Assembly (NCBI RefSeq): GCF_000725285.1
Contig: NZ_CP007161.1
Coordinates: 1,535,911-1,599,910 of the forward strand
Length of the DNA: 64,000 bases
From: Virgibacillus sp. SK37
GTDB taxonomy: Bacteria > Bacillota > Bacilli > Bacillales > Amphibacillaceae
Direction of reading: 5' to 3'
A program made the position numbers and the translations under genes. Below, piece by piece: positions 1 to 8,130 of this stretch (position 1 is its first letter; the number at the start of each line of letters is the position of its first letter). Under the pieces are notes generated by a model. That model searched no databases. It saw only the letters and a program-made list of their open reading frames with translations, and was not told the DNA's origin.

Positions 1-1703
1 TCTTCAACTGTAATTCCTTTATCAGTAGCCCCGATGGCTAATGAAGGATATGCCTGCTCTTTTTTGGTTAACGTACTAATTCCCATTTTATTTACTAAAT
101 ATTCTTTTGCAGGGTTTTCATGAATCATCCTTGTGTAAATTTCAGCTGCGGGCATGTTATATGAATTAGTAAGTGCTTTTCTTGCAGATACTATTCCATA
201 ATGTCCGCCCCCGTAGTTACTAGGCTTGTTATATTCCCAACCGGGCAACTTCTTTGCATAGTCAGCTAGAACCGAACCAGGCTGAATATATCCTTTCTCC
301 ATAGCGGGAGCATAATCTAACAGTGGTTTAATCGTACTACCTGGTGACCGGAGTGTTTCAGTTGCATGTCTATTTTGATTGTCCTCATGGCCACGGCCAC
401 CTACAAAGCTAATAATTTTACCTGTACTATTTTCTCTTAATACAGCCCCGGTTTGGACTTTTTCAGTTATTTCCACTGTTTTGCCGGTTTCCGGATCAGT
501 ATCGGTAAATGTACGGTCAGGTCCATAATGCTCGTAGTTCTTTGCTACTTTTTGAAACACATCGTAAATTTTCTTGTCTATTGTTGAGTAGATGTGAAAC
601 CCGTCAGTTTCAATAGATCGTTCCGCGAGAATTGAATATTCTTCATTTAATTTTTTATTGTTTTCCACATCTTTCAATGTGTATCCATCTTTTTCAATTA
701 GATATTCTTTTATAATATCTTTTGCTCTTTCTTGTATTTCCACAGTCAAGTATGGGTATTCCTCAATTGGTGATTTCTTGCCTTTGGCGAAATCTGATTT
801 AATATCGTATGCTAAAGCTTCTTTGTATTGCTTTTCTGAAATATATTCTGCTTCAAACATTCTATTGAGTACAGTTTTCATTCTGTTTATTCCAGGCTGC
901 AAACCATTTTCTTCTTTCAACTCGCCCCCATTTGCAAAAGGTGTATAAGCGGAAGGGCTTTGTGGCAGGCCGGCCAGATATGCTGCCTGTGCCAAGTTTA
1001 CTTCGTCCGCATTTAAACCGAATATACCTTGAGCAGCTGTTTGAATACCAGCGATGTTTTGACCGGAAGCATTTCTACCATATGGAACGATGTTCAAATA
1101 TGCTTCCAGGATCTCGTCTTTTTCAAAGAAACGTTCTAATCTTAAGGCAAGAAGTATTTCTTTTGCTTTCCTCTCAAAAGATACTTCGTTAGTTAGGATT
1201 TGGTTTTTAATTAACTGCTGAGTTAATGTACTACCACCAGTCTTAACATCGGAATTAAGAGCTTCCTGCATAATAGCTCTTACGATTGCTTTTGGAACTA
1301 CTCCTTTATGTTCTTCAAAATATTCATCTTCCGTAGCAATTACTGCATCAATTAAGGTTGGTGATATTTTATCTAACGAGGTCTCTTCTCTATGTATGTC
1401 GGATCGCACATCGCCCAAATAAATTTTATCAGCAAAATAGAGACTTGTAGTTTCTTCATAATTATATATGTCTTTTTTCATCGCTTCTTTGTTTCGAATT
1501 GGTTCATCTTTTACTAATGAGGCAAAGTAGCCAGCTCCAATTCCTCCTGCAAAGAACATACCTATGAAACTAATAATCAGAAAGAATAGAATAACATTCC
1601 AAACTACATCATAGGTAACCCGCGAAGACTTTTGAACCTTTCCTGTTTTCCACAAGTGTTTGAATTTGTTACTATATTTTTGAAATAATTGCTTGAAATC
1701 CAT
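1..1703 (-). CDS. class A penicillin-binding protein (PBP1A family), 3' end outside window
   Basis: This is a bifunctional peptidoglycan synthase (glycosyltransferase plus transpeptidase) anchored in the membrane and acting on lipid II outside the cell. I translated it from the minus strand: 567 codons are in the window and the C-terminus runs off the left edge. A short cytoplasmic N-terminus precedes one membrane segment (about residues 33-58). The glycosyltransferase domain has the catalytic Glu125 in EDEYFEEHKG and then GGSTLTQQ. The transpeptidase domain shows the active-site STIK (Ser456 to Lys459) and SYN (514-516); the KTG box would lie beyond the edge. The ATG at 1703 has a strong GGAGG site. 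The gene is divergent from tyrS. The family is certain; which Bacillus paralogue it matches is not. Confidence 0.93.
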   Translation of the reverse strand, partial: MDFKQLFQKYSNKFKHLWKTGKVQKSSRVTYDVVWNVILFFLIISFIGMFFAGGIGAGYFASLVKDEPIRNKEAMKKDIYNYEETTSLYFADKIYLGDVRSDIHREETSLDKISPTLIDAVIATEDEYFEEHKGVVPKAIVRAIMQEALNSDVKTGGSTLTQQLIKNQILTNEVSFERKAKEILLALRLERFFEKDEILEAYLNIVPYGRNASGQNIAGIQTAAQGIFGLNADEVNLAQAAYLAGLPQSPSAYTPFANGGELKEENGLQPGINRMKTVLNRMFEAEYISEKQYKEALAYDIKSDFAKGKKSPIEEYPYLTVEIQERAKDIIKEYLIEKDGYTLKDVENNKKLNEEYSILAERSIETDGFHIYSTIDKKIYDVFQKVAKNYEHYGPDRTFTDTDPETGKTVEITEKVQTGAVLRENSTGKIISFVGGRGHEDNQNRHATETLRSPGSTIKPLLDYAPAMEKGYIQPGSVLADYAKKLPGWEYNKPSNYGGGHYGIVSARKALTNSYNMPAAEIYTRMIHENPAKEYLVNKMGISTLTKKEQAYPSLAIGATDKGITVE

Positions 1704-1839
1704 AGCAAAACCTCCTAAATTCAAGTACTATTATAGCATAATTAAAATTAAGGGGTATACAAAATTTATAAGTACCTTGCATTTAAAAATGGAATATGGT
1801 ATTAATAAATATACTATATTATTTTGCAATGAAGGAATT

Positions 1840-2066
1840 AGAGTAGTTATGCAGATCACTGTTTAAAGAGACCTGACGGTTGGTGTGAGTCAGGACAAAT
1901 TTGCAAGCGAATTACAATCTGGAGCAGACTTTCCTTTTATCTATATACAGACAACTGGAAAGCGGTGGAAACATCGTTAACAATCCTAAGTGGCAAATTT
2001 ATTTGCAACAAGGGTGGTACCGCGTGTTAAACTCGTCCCTTTTCTGTAGGGAGGAGTTTTTTTATT
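1840..2066 (+). promoter_or_regulatory. T-box riboswitch leader of tyrS
   Basis: This is an untranslated tRNA-sensing leader. The canonical T-box motif AGGGTGGTACCGCG is at 2011-2024. It is followed by an intrinsic terminator whose arms are about 2029-2040 and 2048-2058, with a T run after them. A candidate tyrosine specifier codon TAC lies at 1913-1915 in a purine-rich loop context. Uncharged tRNA-Tyr should stabilise the antiterminator and allow tyrS transcription. The 5' limit is approximate. An open frame running through this region is not a gene. Confidence 0.93.
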
Positions 2067-2132
2067 TGGCTATTATTTTTAAAGTAGAGCTACAGTATCT
2101 GTAATTAATTTTACGATGGAGTGTGAAAACGA

Positions 2133-3404
2133 ATGGATATTTTGCAGGATTTAGAAAAAAGAGGGTTAATTCATCAAACAACGGACAGAGAAGGACTGGA
2201 AAAACACTTGGCAGAAAACCAAGTTACCTTATATTGTGGGTTTGATCCTACAGCTGACAGCCTTCATATTGGTCATCTACTACCAATCACTATGTTAAAA
2301 CGATTCCAAAAAGCCGGGCATAAACCAATTGCACTTGTTGGTGGCGGTACAGGGATGATAGGTGATCCAAGCGGTCGTACGAGTGAACGTTCTTTGAATG
2401 AAGCCCATGTGGTTAAAGGGTTTAGTGAAAAAATAAGGCAGCAAATCGCTAAACTTGTTGAGTTTGACCAGGGAGATAACCCGGTAGTTTCACGTAACAA
2501 TCATGATTGGTTATCTAATATGACGATAATTGATTTTCTAAGAGATGCAGGGAAACATTTTGGTATAAACTATATGCTTGCAAAAGAATCCGTATCAGCA
2601 AGGATTGAACAAGGGATTACGTACACAGAGTTCAGTTATATGATTTTGCAATCTCTTGACTTCCTTAAGCTATATGAACAAGAAAATTGTACTTTGCAAA
2701 TTGGCGGAAGTGATCAATGGGGAAATATTACAGCAGGCATGGAACTAATTCGCCGGTCTCGCGAGCAGGAAAACGAAGATATTAAAGTGTTCGGTCTTAC
2801 GGTTCCTCTAATCACAAAAGCAGATGGGACAAAATTTGGGAAAACAGCAGGTGGTGCCGTGTGGCTTGACCCTGAAAAAACCTCTCCATATGAATTCTAC
2901 CAATTTTGGGTTAATACAGATGATCGAGATGTAATTAAGTTCTTACGTTACTTTACATTTATTTCAGATGAAGAAATCGCAGAGTTGGAAAATGAAGTAA
3001 ATAATCAACCTGAAAAAAGGGTAGCTCAAAGACGGTTGGCAGAGGAAATGACTAAAGAGGTTCATAGTCAGGAGGCTCTTGAGCAGGCCCAAAAAATCTC
3101 AGCCGCATTGTTCAGTGGAGATATAAAAGAATTAACTGCTACAGAAATCAAACAAGGATTTAAGGACGTACCATCATACAAAGCTTCTAAAAATGACATT
3201 GCTTTAATAGAATTGCTTGTTGATGCTTCCATTTCTTCATCTAAAAGACAGGCAAGAGAAGATGTTACCAATGGGGCTGTCTATATTAATGGAGAACGAC
3301 AACAGGAACTAGACTATGTAATAAGTAAGCAGGATCGTATTGATGATATGTTTACTGTTATCCGAAGAGGTAAAAAGAAATATTTTTTAATTGATTTTAG
3401 TTAA
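2133..3404 (+). CDS. tyrS: tyrosyl-tRNA synthetase
   Basis: This cytoplasmic class I aminoacyl-tRNA synthetase charges tRNA-Tyr. The protein has 423 residues, the usual length for the Bacillus TyrS type. The HIGH motif is at residues 45-48, the KMSKS-equivalent is KFGKT at 234-238, and the tyrosine/adenylate region includes GGSDQWGN near 191. A C-terminal S4 RNA-binding domain covers about 356-416. The gene is monocistronic, preceded by its T-box leader and followed by a hairpin terminator. Its position next to the convergent rpsD is the same as in B. subtilis. Confidence 0.98.
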   Translation: MDILQDLEKRGLIHQTTDREGLEKHLAENQVTLYCGFDPTADSLHIGHLLPITMLKRFQKAGHKPIALVGGGTGMIGDPSGRTSERSLNEAHVVKGFSEKIRQQIAKLVEFDQGDNPVVSRNNHDWLSNMTIIDFLRDAGKHFGINYMLAKESVSARIEQGITYTEFSYMILQSLDFLKLYEQENCTLQIGGSDQWGNITAGMELIRRSREQENEDIKVFGLTVPLITKADGTKFGKTAGGAVWLDPEKTSPYEFYQFWVNTDDRDVIKFLRYFTFISDEEIAELENEVNNQPEKRVAQRRLAEEMTKEVHSQEALEQAQKISAALFSGDIKELTATEIKQGFKDVPSYKASKNDIALIELLVDASISSSKRQAREDVTNGAVYINGERQQELDYVISKQDRIDDMFTVIRRGKKKYFLIDFS

Positions 3405-3410
3405 TTTAAC

Positions 3411-3440
3411 AAGGGCAATTTATAATTGCCCTTGCTTTTT
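3411..3440 (+). terminator. tyrS terminator
   Basis: A 10-bp inverted repeat (AAGGGCAATT / AATTGCCCTT, 3-nt loop) directly follows the tyrS stop codon, and GCTTTTT comes after it. Confidence 0.85.
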
Positions 3441-3611
3441 AAATGGAGATAGGGGAGATACGTTGGGTAGAGGAAAGCTATCCGTCATAGAAGGAATTTA
3501 TCAGCAGTAGATGAGCATTATCTACCTCAGAAAATTAATCAGTAGTCAGCCTTCGAAGCTGGATAAGGTTAATATAGTAATAAAATTATATTTTATAGAT
3601 TTCTAAGCAAT

Positions 3612-3641
3612 AAAAAAACCGGAGGGTAGCCTCCGGTTTTT
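3612..3641 (-). terminator. rpsD terminator
   Basis: A GC-rich hairpin (ACCGGAGG / CCTCCGGT) lies just beyond the rpsD stop on the minus strand. It is flanked by A/T runs on both sides, so it can act in both directions. The 170 bases between this and the tyrS terminator show no gene. Confidence 0.88.
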
Positions 3642-3644
3642 AGC

Positions 3645-4247
3645 TTAACGAGAGTAGAATTCTACGATAAGCGCTTCGTTGATTTCAGCTGGAAGTTCAG
3701 AACGTTCAGGGAATCGAACGAGAGTACCTTCCATTTTATCTGCATCAAATGTTAAATATTCAGGAATGAAGTTATTAACTTCAATCGCTTCTTTAACAAT
3801 ATCAAGATTTTTAGACTTTTCACGCAAGCTAACAGCTTGGCCAGGCTTTAAACGGTATGATGGAATATCCACACGAGAACCATCAACAAGAACATGACCA
3901 TGGTTAACTAGCTGACGAGCTTGTCTGCGAGTACGAGCAAGTCCCAAGCGGTAAACGATATTATCAAGGCGAGAATCAAGAAGAATCATGAAGTTTTCAC
4001 CATGAATACCTTTCATTTTACCAGCAAGGTTGAATAAATTACGGAATTGACGTTCGGTCAACCCGTACATGAAGCGAAGCTTTTGCTTCTCTTGCATTTG
4101 TAAACCATATTCTGTGATTTTCTTGCGTTGATTCGGTCCATGTTGACCAGGAGCGTAAGGGCGTTTATCTAATTCCTTACCAGTTCCAGTTAATGAAATG
4201 CCAAGACGACGTGATTTTTTCCATACTGATCCAGTATAGCGAGCCAT
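3645..4247 (-). CDS. rpsD: 30S ribosomal protein S4
   Basis: S4 is a primary 16S rRNA-binding protein that nucleates 30S assembly and also represses its own mRNA in Bacillus. From the ATG at 4247 the protein has 200 residues, the standard length, starting [16 protein letters not shown]. The N-terminal S4 region is followed by the S4 RNA-binding domain (around [20 protein letters not shown]). The start is fixed by AAGGAGG a few bases upstream. An in-frame ATG at 4331 would add 28 residues unlike any S4 and lies inside the leader. The gene is monocistronic and convergent with tyrS. Confidence 0.98.
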   Translation of the reverse strand: MARYTGSVWKKSRRLGISLTGTGKELDKRPYAPGQHGPNQRKKITEYGLQMQEKQKLRFMYGLTERQFRNLFNLAGKMKGIHGENFMILLDSRLDNIVYRLGLARTRRQARQLVNHGHVLVDGSRVDIPSYRLKPGQAVSLREKSKNLDIVKEAIEVNNFIPEYLTFDADKMEGTLVRFPERSELPAEINEALIVEFYSR

Positions 4248-4428
4248 AAGACATTTCCTCCTTTTTATTTTATTTGCATAAAATAAACGAGCGTGTTCCA
4301 ATCCGTTGTCCATTATGTTTTCATGTACCATCGCTCCAGCAGCTAAGAGTTACGCGATACACCTCGTGAGAGAGGAACAAAATGGGTCCAAGCGTCGGTT
4401 CACATAGGCTACTTAATTATTTTACACA
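4248..4428 (-). promoter_or_regulatory. rpsD 5' leader, probable S4 autoregulatory element
   Basis: About 180 nt separate the predicted transcription start from the rpsD start codon, and they contain short complementary GC-rich blocks. Bacillus rpsD is known to be repressed translationally by S4 binding to a structured leader of about this length. The position supports that role here; I have not folded the RNA. Confidence 0.6.
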
Positions 4429-4434
4429 ACGACT

Positions 4435-4463
4435 AGTATATATTTTTTTGGAGAATAAGTCAA
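4435..4463 (-). promoter_or_regulatory. sigma-A promoter of rpsD
   Basis: On the minus strand TTGACT (4458-4463) and TATACT (4435-4440) are separated by exactly 17 bp, close to the sigma-A consensus. The transcription start would be near 4428. Confidence 0.8.
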
Positions 4464-4588
4464 CCATCCTTTTAAATTATACAAATAAAGTTTAATATAT
4501 AGGTTATACGTACTAGTTAGTATATAATGAGTATAGAGATAATTTAAATATAGGTGATGAGAAATCATTTCATTTTAGGGTGATGAGA

Positions 4589-6439
4589 ATGACTGAACCA
4601 AAAGAAATAATTACGTCTATAAAAAATGAATACTTTGATATTTGTACACACTTGGAAGAGTATAACTACCAGCAAATTGTTAGCATGCTTGCTTCTTCTT
4701 TGAAGATGGTTCTCAATGCTCCTTTTGTGGCCATGTACACATATAATAAGTGGGAAAAAAACTATAAGCTAATCAATGAAATAAATGTACAGGAAGACTT
4801 TCCCCCTAAACAGATAATAGAAAATGACCAGGAATTGAAACACATGAATTCAACAACTATGTATAGCGATGTGCTAACACTTCACCCTCAAAAAGAATAT
4901 GACATCCTATTGTATATTGGTTGGCTGAAGGAGCATACATTTTCACAAGAAAGACTAGATGGAATACGACACGAAACGGAGCGCGTTTTTACAACTATTA
5001 CTTCCTACTACTTAGAAAAACAGAACAGAGAAAGAGCGGATCTCTTGTATGAGTTTTCTTCAGACTTGCTGCCAATGAAGGATAAAGAAGAGATTTTACA
5101 TTATATTATCCGGAAACTCAGTTTTCTCTATCCAAAAAGTGAGTTCCATTTATTATTATCGCATGATTTGGATACAGATTCCGACTTACCTGTTAAGACA
5201 ATTGAATATAGTGATGATGTGACAAAAAGGGCAAGTACACAAGTGTTTATGTCAGGTAGTGTCCAAATGGAAATTGGAGAAACAGGGAAAAATCCTTCTT
5301 TATATGCTCCGTTAAGTGGAAAACAAGGTGTATACGGAGTACTTCAGGTAATAACGAAAAGTGACTTGCATTTTCTAGATGATATGGCAGATTTTATAAA
5401 GGGTGTCGCTGAAATTACTGGAAAAGCGATAGAGAATGCCTCATTATTTGCGCATATAAATCAGTCGATTTCCGATTTGAAACTAATTAATGATACAACA
5501 CATAAATTAAATTCTAATCTGCAGTTGTCCGAGATAACGAAACATATTAGAAATTTAATTATAGAAGTTTATCATGCTTCCCAAATTGGATTTATTTATT
5601 ATTCAGAAACAAAAGAAAGCGATTATGAAATTTTGACTGGTAGTACAACGTATTTCACTACAAAACAAGGTCACATGCTTGTAGAATATTTGGTTGGCAG
5701 AAAGCTGAAAGAAGCAATTTTTTCTGGAGATTTTAAAGAAATTCCGCATTTCCCATATAAGTCCGTAATGGTAACACCGATGACTAATTCAAATACTATT
5801 TATGGTTTTATTGTAGTTATGCATGAAGAGCAAGCTTACTTTAGTTTCGAAAGATTTAAGTTATTACAGTTATTAACTCATCATTCAACACTTGCCTTAA
5901 CAAATACAAGTTTGCGTGAACGGCTGGAACGAGCAGTAATTACAGACCACCTTACGAAGCTATATTCAAGAAACCATTTGGAAGAGGAAATTAGCAATCA
6001 TATGGTTGTCGGAGAGATGGGGGCACTTCTATTATTTGATATCGATGATTTTAAAAAGGTGAATGATACATTTGGACATCATGTTGGAGACCAAGTTCTA
6101 AAACAAGTAGCTCAAGTTATTAAAACTTTCATCGAAACGGAAGATATACCAGCAAGATGGGGCGGGGAAGAATTAGCTATATATGCTCCGAACATTACTT
6201 TGAATGAAGGTGTACAGGTAGCAGGGCTAATTCGTCGCCAAGTAGAAAAATTTACTGACCCTGTAGTCACTCTTTCCTGTGGTGTTGCTTCCTGGAGTAT
6301 AGAGGAAGAAGATACGATTAAGGATTTATTCCTTCGAGCGGATAAGGCATTATATGAAGCGAAAAACACCGGTAAAAATTGTGTTGCTAAACATACTGTG
6401 GCTTCCTATGCAATAGAGCAGAACACGAATAAGCAATAG
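4589..6439 (+). CDS. GAF-GGDEF diguanylate cyclase (YtrP/DgcP-like)
   Basis: This is a predicted soluble enzyme making cyclic di-GMP from two GTP. The first two thirds look like repeated GAF-type sensory modules with a helical linker near residues 290-320. A GGDEF domain follows, from about residue 450, with the active-site variant GGEEL at 525-529, which is compatible with catalysis. The I-site RxxD is absent (ETED at that position), so product inhibition may be missing. No membrane segment is seen. The ATG at 4589 fits AGGGTGA best; GTG 4580 or ATG 4583 would add two or three residues. It sits where B. subtilis ytrP lies, between rpsD and the msrC-like gene. The signal sensed is unknown. 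Confidence 0.88.
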   Translation: MTEPKEIITSIKNEYFDICTHLEEYNYQQIVSMLASSLKMVLNAPFVAMYTYNKWEKNYKLINEINVQEDFPPKQIIENDQELKHMNSTTMYSDVLTLHPQKEYDILLYIGWLKEHTFSQERLDGIRHETERVFTTITSYYLEKQNRERADLLYEFSSDLLPMKDKEEILHYIIRKLSFLYPKSEFHLLLSHDLDTDSDLPVKTIEYSDDVTKRASTQVFMSGSVQMEIGETGKNPSLYAPLSGKQGVYGVLQVITKSDLHFLDDMADFIKGVAEITGKAIENASLFAHINQSISDLKLINDTTHKLNSNLQLSEITKHIRNLIIEVYHASQIGFIYYSETKESDYEILTGSTTYFTTKQGHMLVEYLVGRKLKEAIFSGDFKEIPHFPYKSVMVTPMTNSNTIYGFIVVMHEEQAYFSFERFKLLQLLTHHSTLALTNTSLRERLERAVITDHLTKLYSRNHLEEEISNHMVVGEMGALLLFDIDDFKKVNDTFGHHVGDQVLKQVAQVIKTFIETEDIPARWGGEELAIYAPNITLNEGVQVAGLIRRQVEKFTDPVVTLSCGVASWSIEEEDTIKDLFLRADKALYEAKNTGKNCVAKHTVASYAIEQNTNKQ

Positions 6440-6471
6440 TTAAGAAAGTAGTAAAGCTATTTTCATATCGC

Positions 6472-6516
6472 AAAACACTTCACTCCCAACACCATCTGGT
6501 CTGAATGAAGTGTTTT
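6472..6516 (+). terminator. terminator after the GGDEF gene
   Basis: Perfect 11-bp arms (AAAACACTTCA / TGAAGTGTTTT) enclose a 23-nt loop. It ends the diguanylate cyclase transcript. Confidence 0.75.
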
Positions 6517-6712
6517 GTTATTCAAAAATTAGTATAAATCAACCGTTTAAATATGAAACAAACCTTGTTAAAAAGTTTAGTTGCAAATGTAGTTCTCTTG
6601 TCTCAAAGGTGTGAAAGTATTCAACTTGTAGCAGGGCTATGGTGTCTAAATACCCTTAGCAGAAAAGTTGAAATAGAAACGGCTCACATGTTTGTAAGCC
6701 GCGTTTTTTTAT
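6517..6712 (+). other. unexplained structured intergenic stretch
   Basis: This stretch lies between two convergent genes. It holds an 8-bp perfect inverted repeat (TTCAACTT 6620-6627 / AAGTTGAA 6665-6672) enclosing a second possible stem. Downstream is a hairpin (6681-6700) followed by GCGTTTTTTT on the plus strand. A weak promoter-like pair, TTGTTA (from 6563) and TGTAGT 17 bp later, precedes it. The hairpin may simply serve as the msrC terminator; a short plus-strand RNA is also possible. Confidence 0.35.
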
Positions 6713-7191
6713 GCTAGATGTTCTTGTAAAATGGTAACAAATTCTTCCAGATAATGTTTATCTGTCTCATCAAAACGATCGGTAATTGGACTATCAATAT
6801 CTAATACCCCATAAACACCATTATCCAGTTCAATTGGTATAACGATTTCTGATTTGCTCGCACTGTCACAGGCAATATGTCCAGGAAAAGCTGTTACATC
6901 TGAAACAAGCTGTGTAGTGCGCTGTTCTATTGCAGTGCCACATACACCCTTGCCTACAGGGATCCGTATGCATGCAGGCAAACCTTGAAACGGGCCGAGC
7001 ACCAATTCATTTTTCTTAAGAAGATAGAAACCAACCCAGTTTACTTCTGATAAAAATTGGTTTAATAGGGCGGATGCGTTCGATAGAAGGGCAATCTCGT
7101 CTGTTTCTCCTTCACTTAGTGCACGTAATTGTTTATTTAACAATTCATAGTCTTTTGTTCTATTTCCTGAATAATTCGTTACTTGAAACAT
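6709..7191 (-). CDS. msrC: free methionine-(R)-sulfoxide reductase, GAF type
   Basis: This cytoplasmic enzyme reduces free L-methionine-(R)-S-oxide with thioredoxin-type reductant. The 160-residue protein is a single GAF domain. The three family cysteines are at 74, 84 and 108, with the +10 and +24 spacing known from E. coli fRMsr. Surrounding blocks are LPACIRIPVGKGVCG and HIACDSASKSEIVIP. The ATG at 7191 has an AAAGG site nine bases upstream; the ATG at 7197 is too close to it. It corresponds to ytsP of B. subtilis and is divergent from refZ. Confidence 0.93.
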   Translation of the reverse strand: MFQVTNYSGNRTKDYELLNKQLRALSEGETDEIALLSNASALLNQFLSEVNWVGFYLLKKNELVLGPFQGLPACIRIPVGKGVCGTAIEQRTTQLVSDVTAFPGHIACDSASKSEIVIPIELDNGVYGVLDIDSPITDRFDETDKHYLEEFVTILQEHLA

Positions 7192-7318
7192 ATACATTTT
7201 CCTTTCATAATAGATTTCATTATCTAGCCTCATTCGACATGTGATGATTTATTTGTCGAGAAGATATTGCAGGATTAATAAGACCTTTTGTCGTAATGGA
7301 AAAGTAAGGAGTTGAATA

Positions 7319-7960
7319 ATGATGAAAATAAACGCCTCTAAACAAAAAGTCCTGGAAGCAGCTTCCTCTTTATTTTTCCAAAAAGGATTCCACGGTACTT
7401 CCGTGCGAGATATAGCAGAAAAAGCTTCTGTCAACGTATCCCTAATCAGTTATTATTTTAAAGGGAAACAGGGACTACTGGAATATGCTGTCACCCATTA
7501 CTACGAGAATTATTTAACCGTGATAGAAGAAACAATGGAGGATGTAAAAACATTGTCTCCACTCGATCAGTTGAAAGAGCTAATTTTTCACATTATACAG
7601 TACAAGCAGAGTAATCATCAATTATCTTGTTTTATTCAACGGGAGCTATCTTTGGATTCCGTATTTGTGAGGGAAATGGCAGTTACATACTTAGCGAAAG
7701 AAAACTATTATATTCGCAATTTATTTTTCACCTTAATTAAAGATCAGAAAAAGAATGAAGACGATCGGAATTATTTACTTATGCAGTTAAAGGGGATGTT
7801 GATCACACCCTATATCATGCATAATGAATGGAAAAACCAAGTTGTCGGTACATATTCACATGATATCTTTGTCAATAAGTATGCACGAAATATACAACAA
7901 TGGCTTGATTTTCTCGCAAAAGAAAATACGAAAGTTACAAATCAAAATACTCCTAGATAA
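7319..7960 (+). CDS. refZ: TetR-family regulator RefZ (YttP)
   Basis: In B. subtilis this DNA-binding protein binds motifs near the origin and modulates FtsZ placement as sporulation starts. The 213-residue protein has a TetR helix-turn-helix in about residues 7-52, with the recognition region around DIAEKASVNVSLISYYFKGK, followed by a helical ligand/dimer domain. An AAGGAG site seven bases upstream sets the start. Its place directly before ezrA is the conserved refZ position; sequence alone would say only TetR family. Confidence 0.88.
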   Translation: MMKINASKQKVLEAASSLFFQKGFHGTSVRDIAEKASVNVSLISYYFKGKQGLLEYAVTHYYENYLTVIEETMEDVKTLSPLDQLKELIFHIIQYKQSNHQLSCFIQRELSLDSVFVREMAVTYLAKENYYIRNLFFTLIKDQKKNEDDRNYLLMQLKGMLITPYIMHNEWKNQVVGTYSHDIFVNKYARNIQQWLDFLAKENTKVTNQNTPR

Positions 7961-8130
7961 AAAATTGACAAAAAGCCAATTAATTTGTGTTTTTTTAGCC
8001 AAAAAAGGAAGTAACATGGTATTATAGTTACTATAATTATAAAAATGACAGTATTAATTGCTATTTGTTCACCAAGAGGCTTTGAGAGAAATGTTCCTCT
8101 TAAAATAGGAATATTGTTAGGAGGCATTGT

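Noticed and set aside
1901-2104. Open frame across the tyrS leader
   Set aside because: It runs through the T-box motif and terminator, has no ribosome binding site and no family resemblance.
4248-4331. 28-residue N-terminal extension of S4
   Set aside because: The extension is unlike any S4 protein and lies in the regulatory leader; the ATG at 4247 has a strong ribosome binding site and gives the standard 200 residues.
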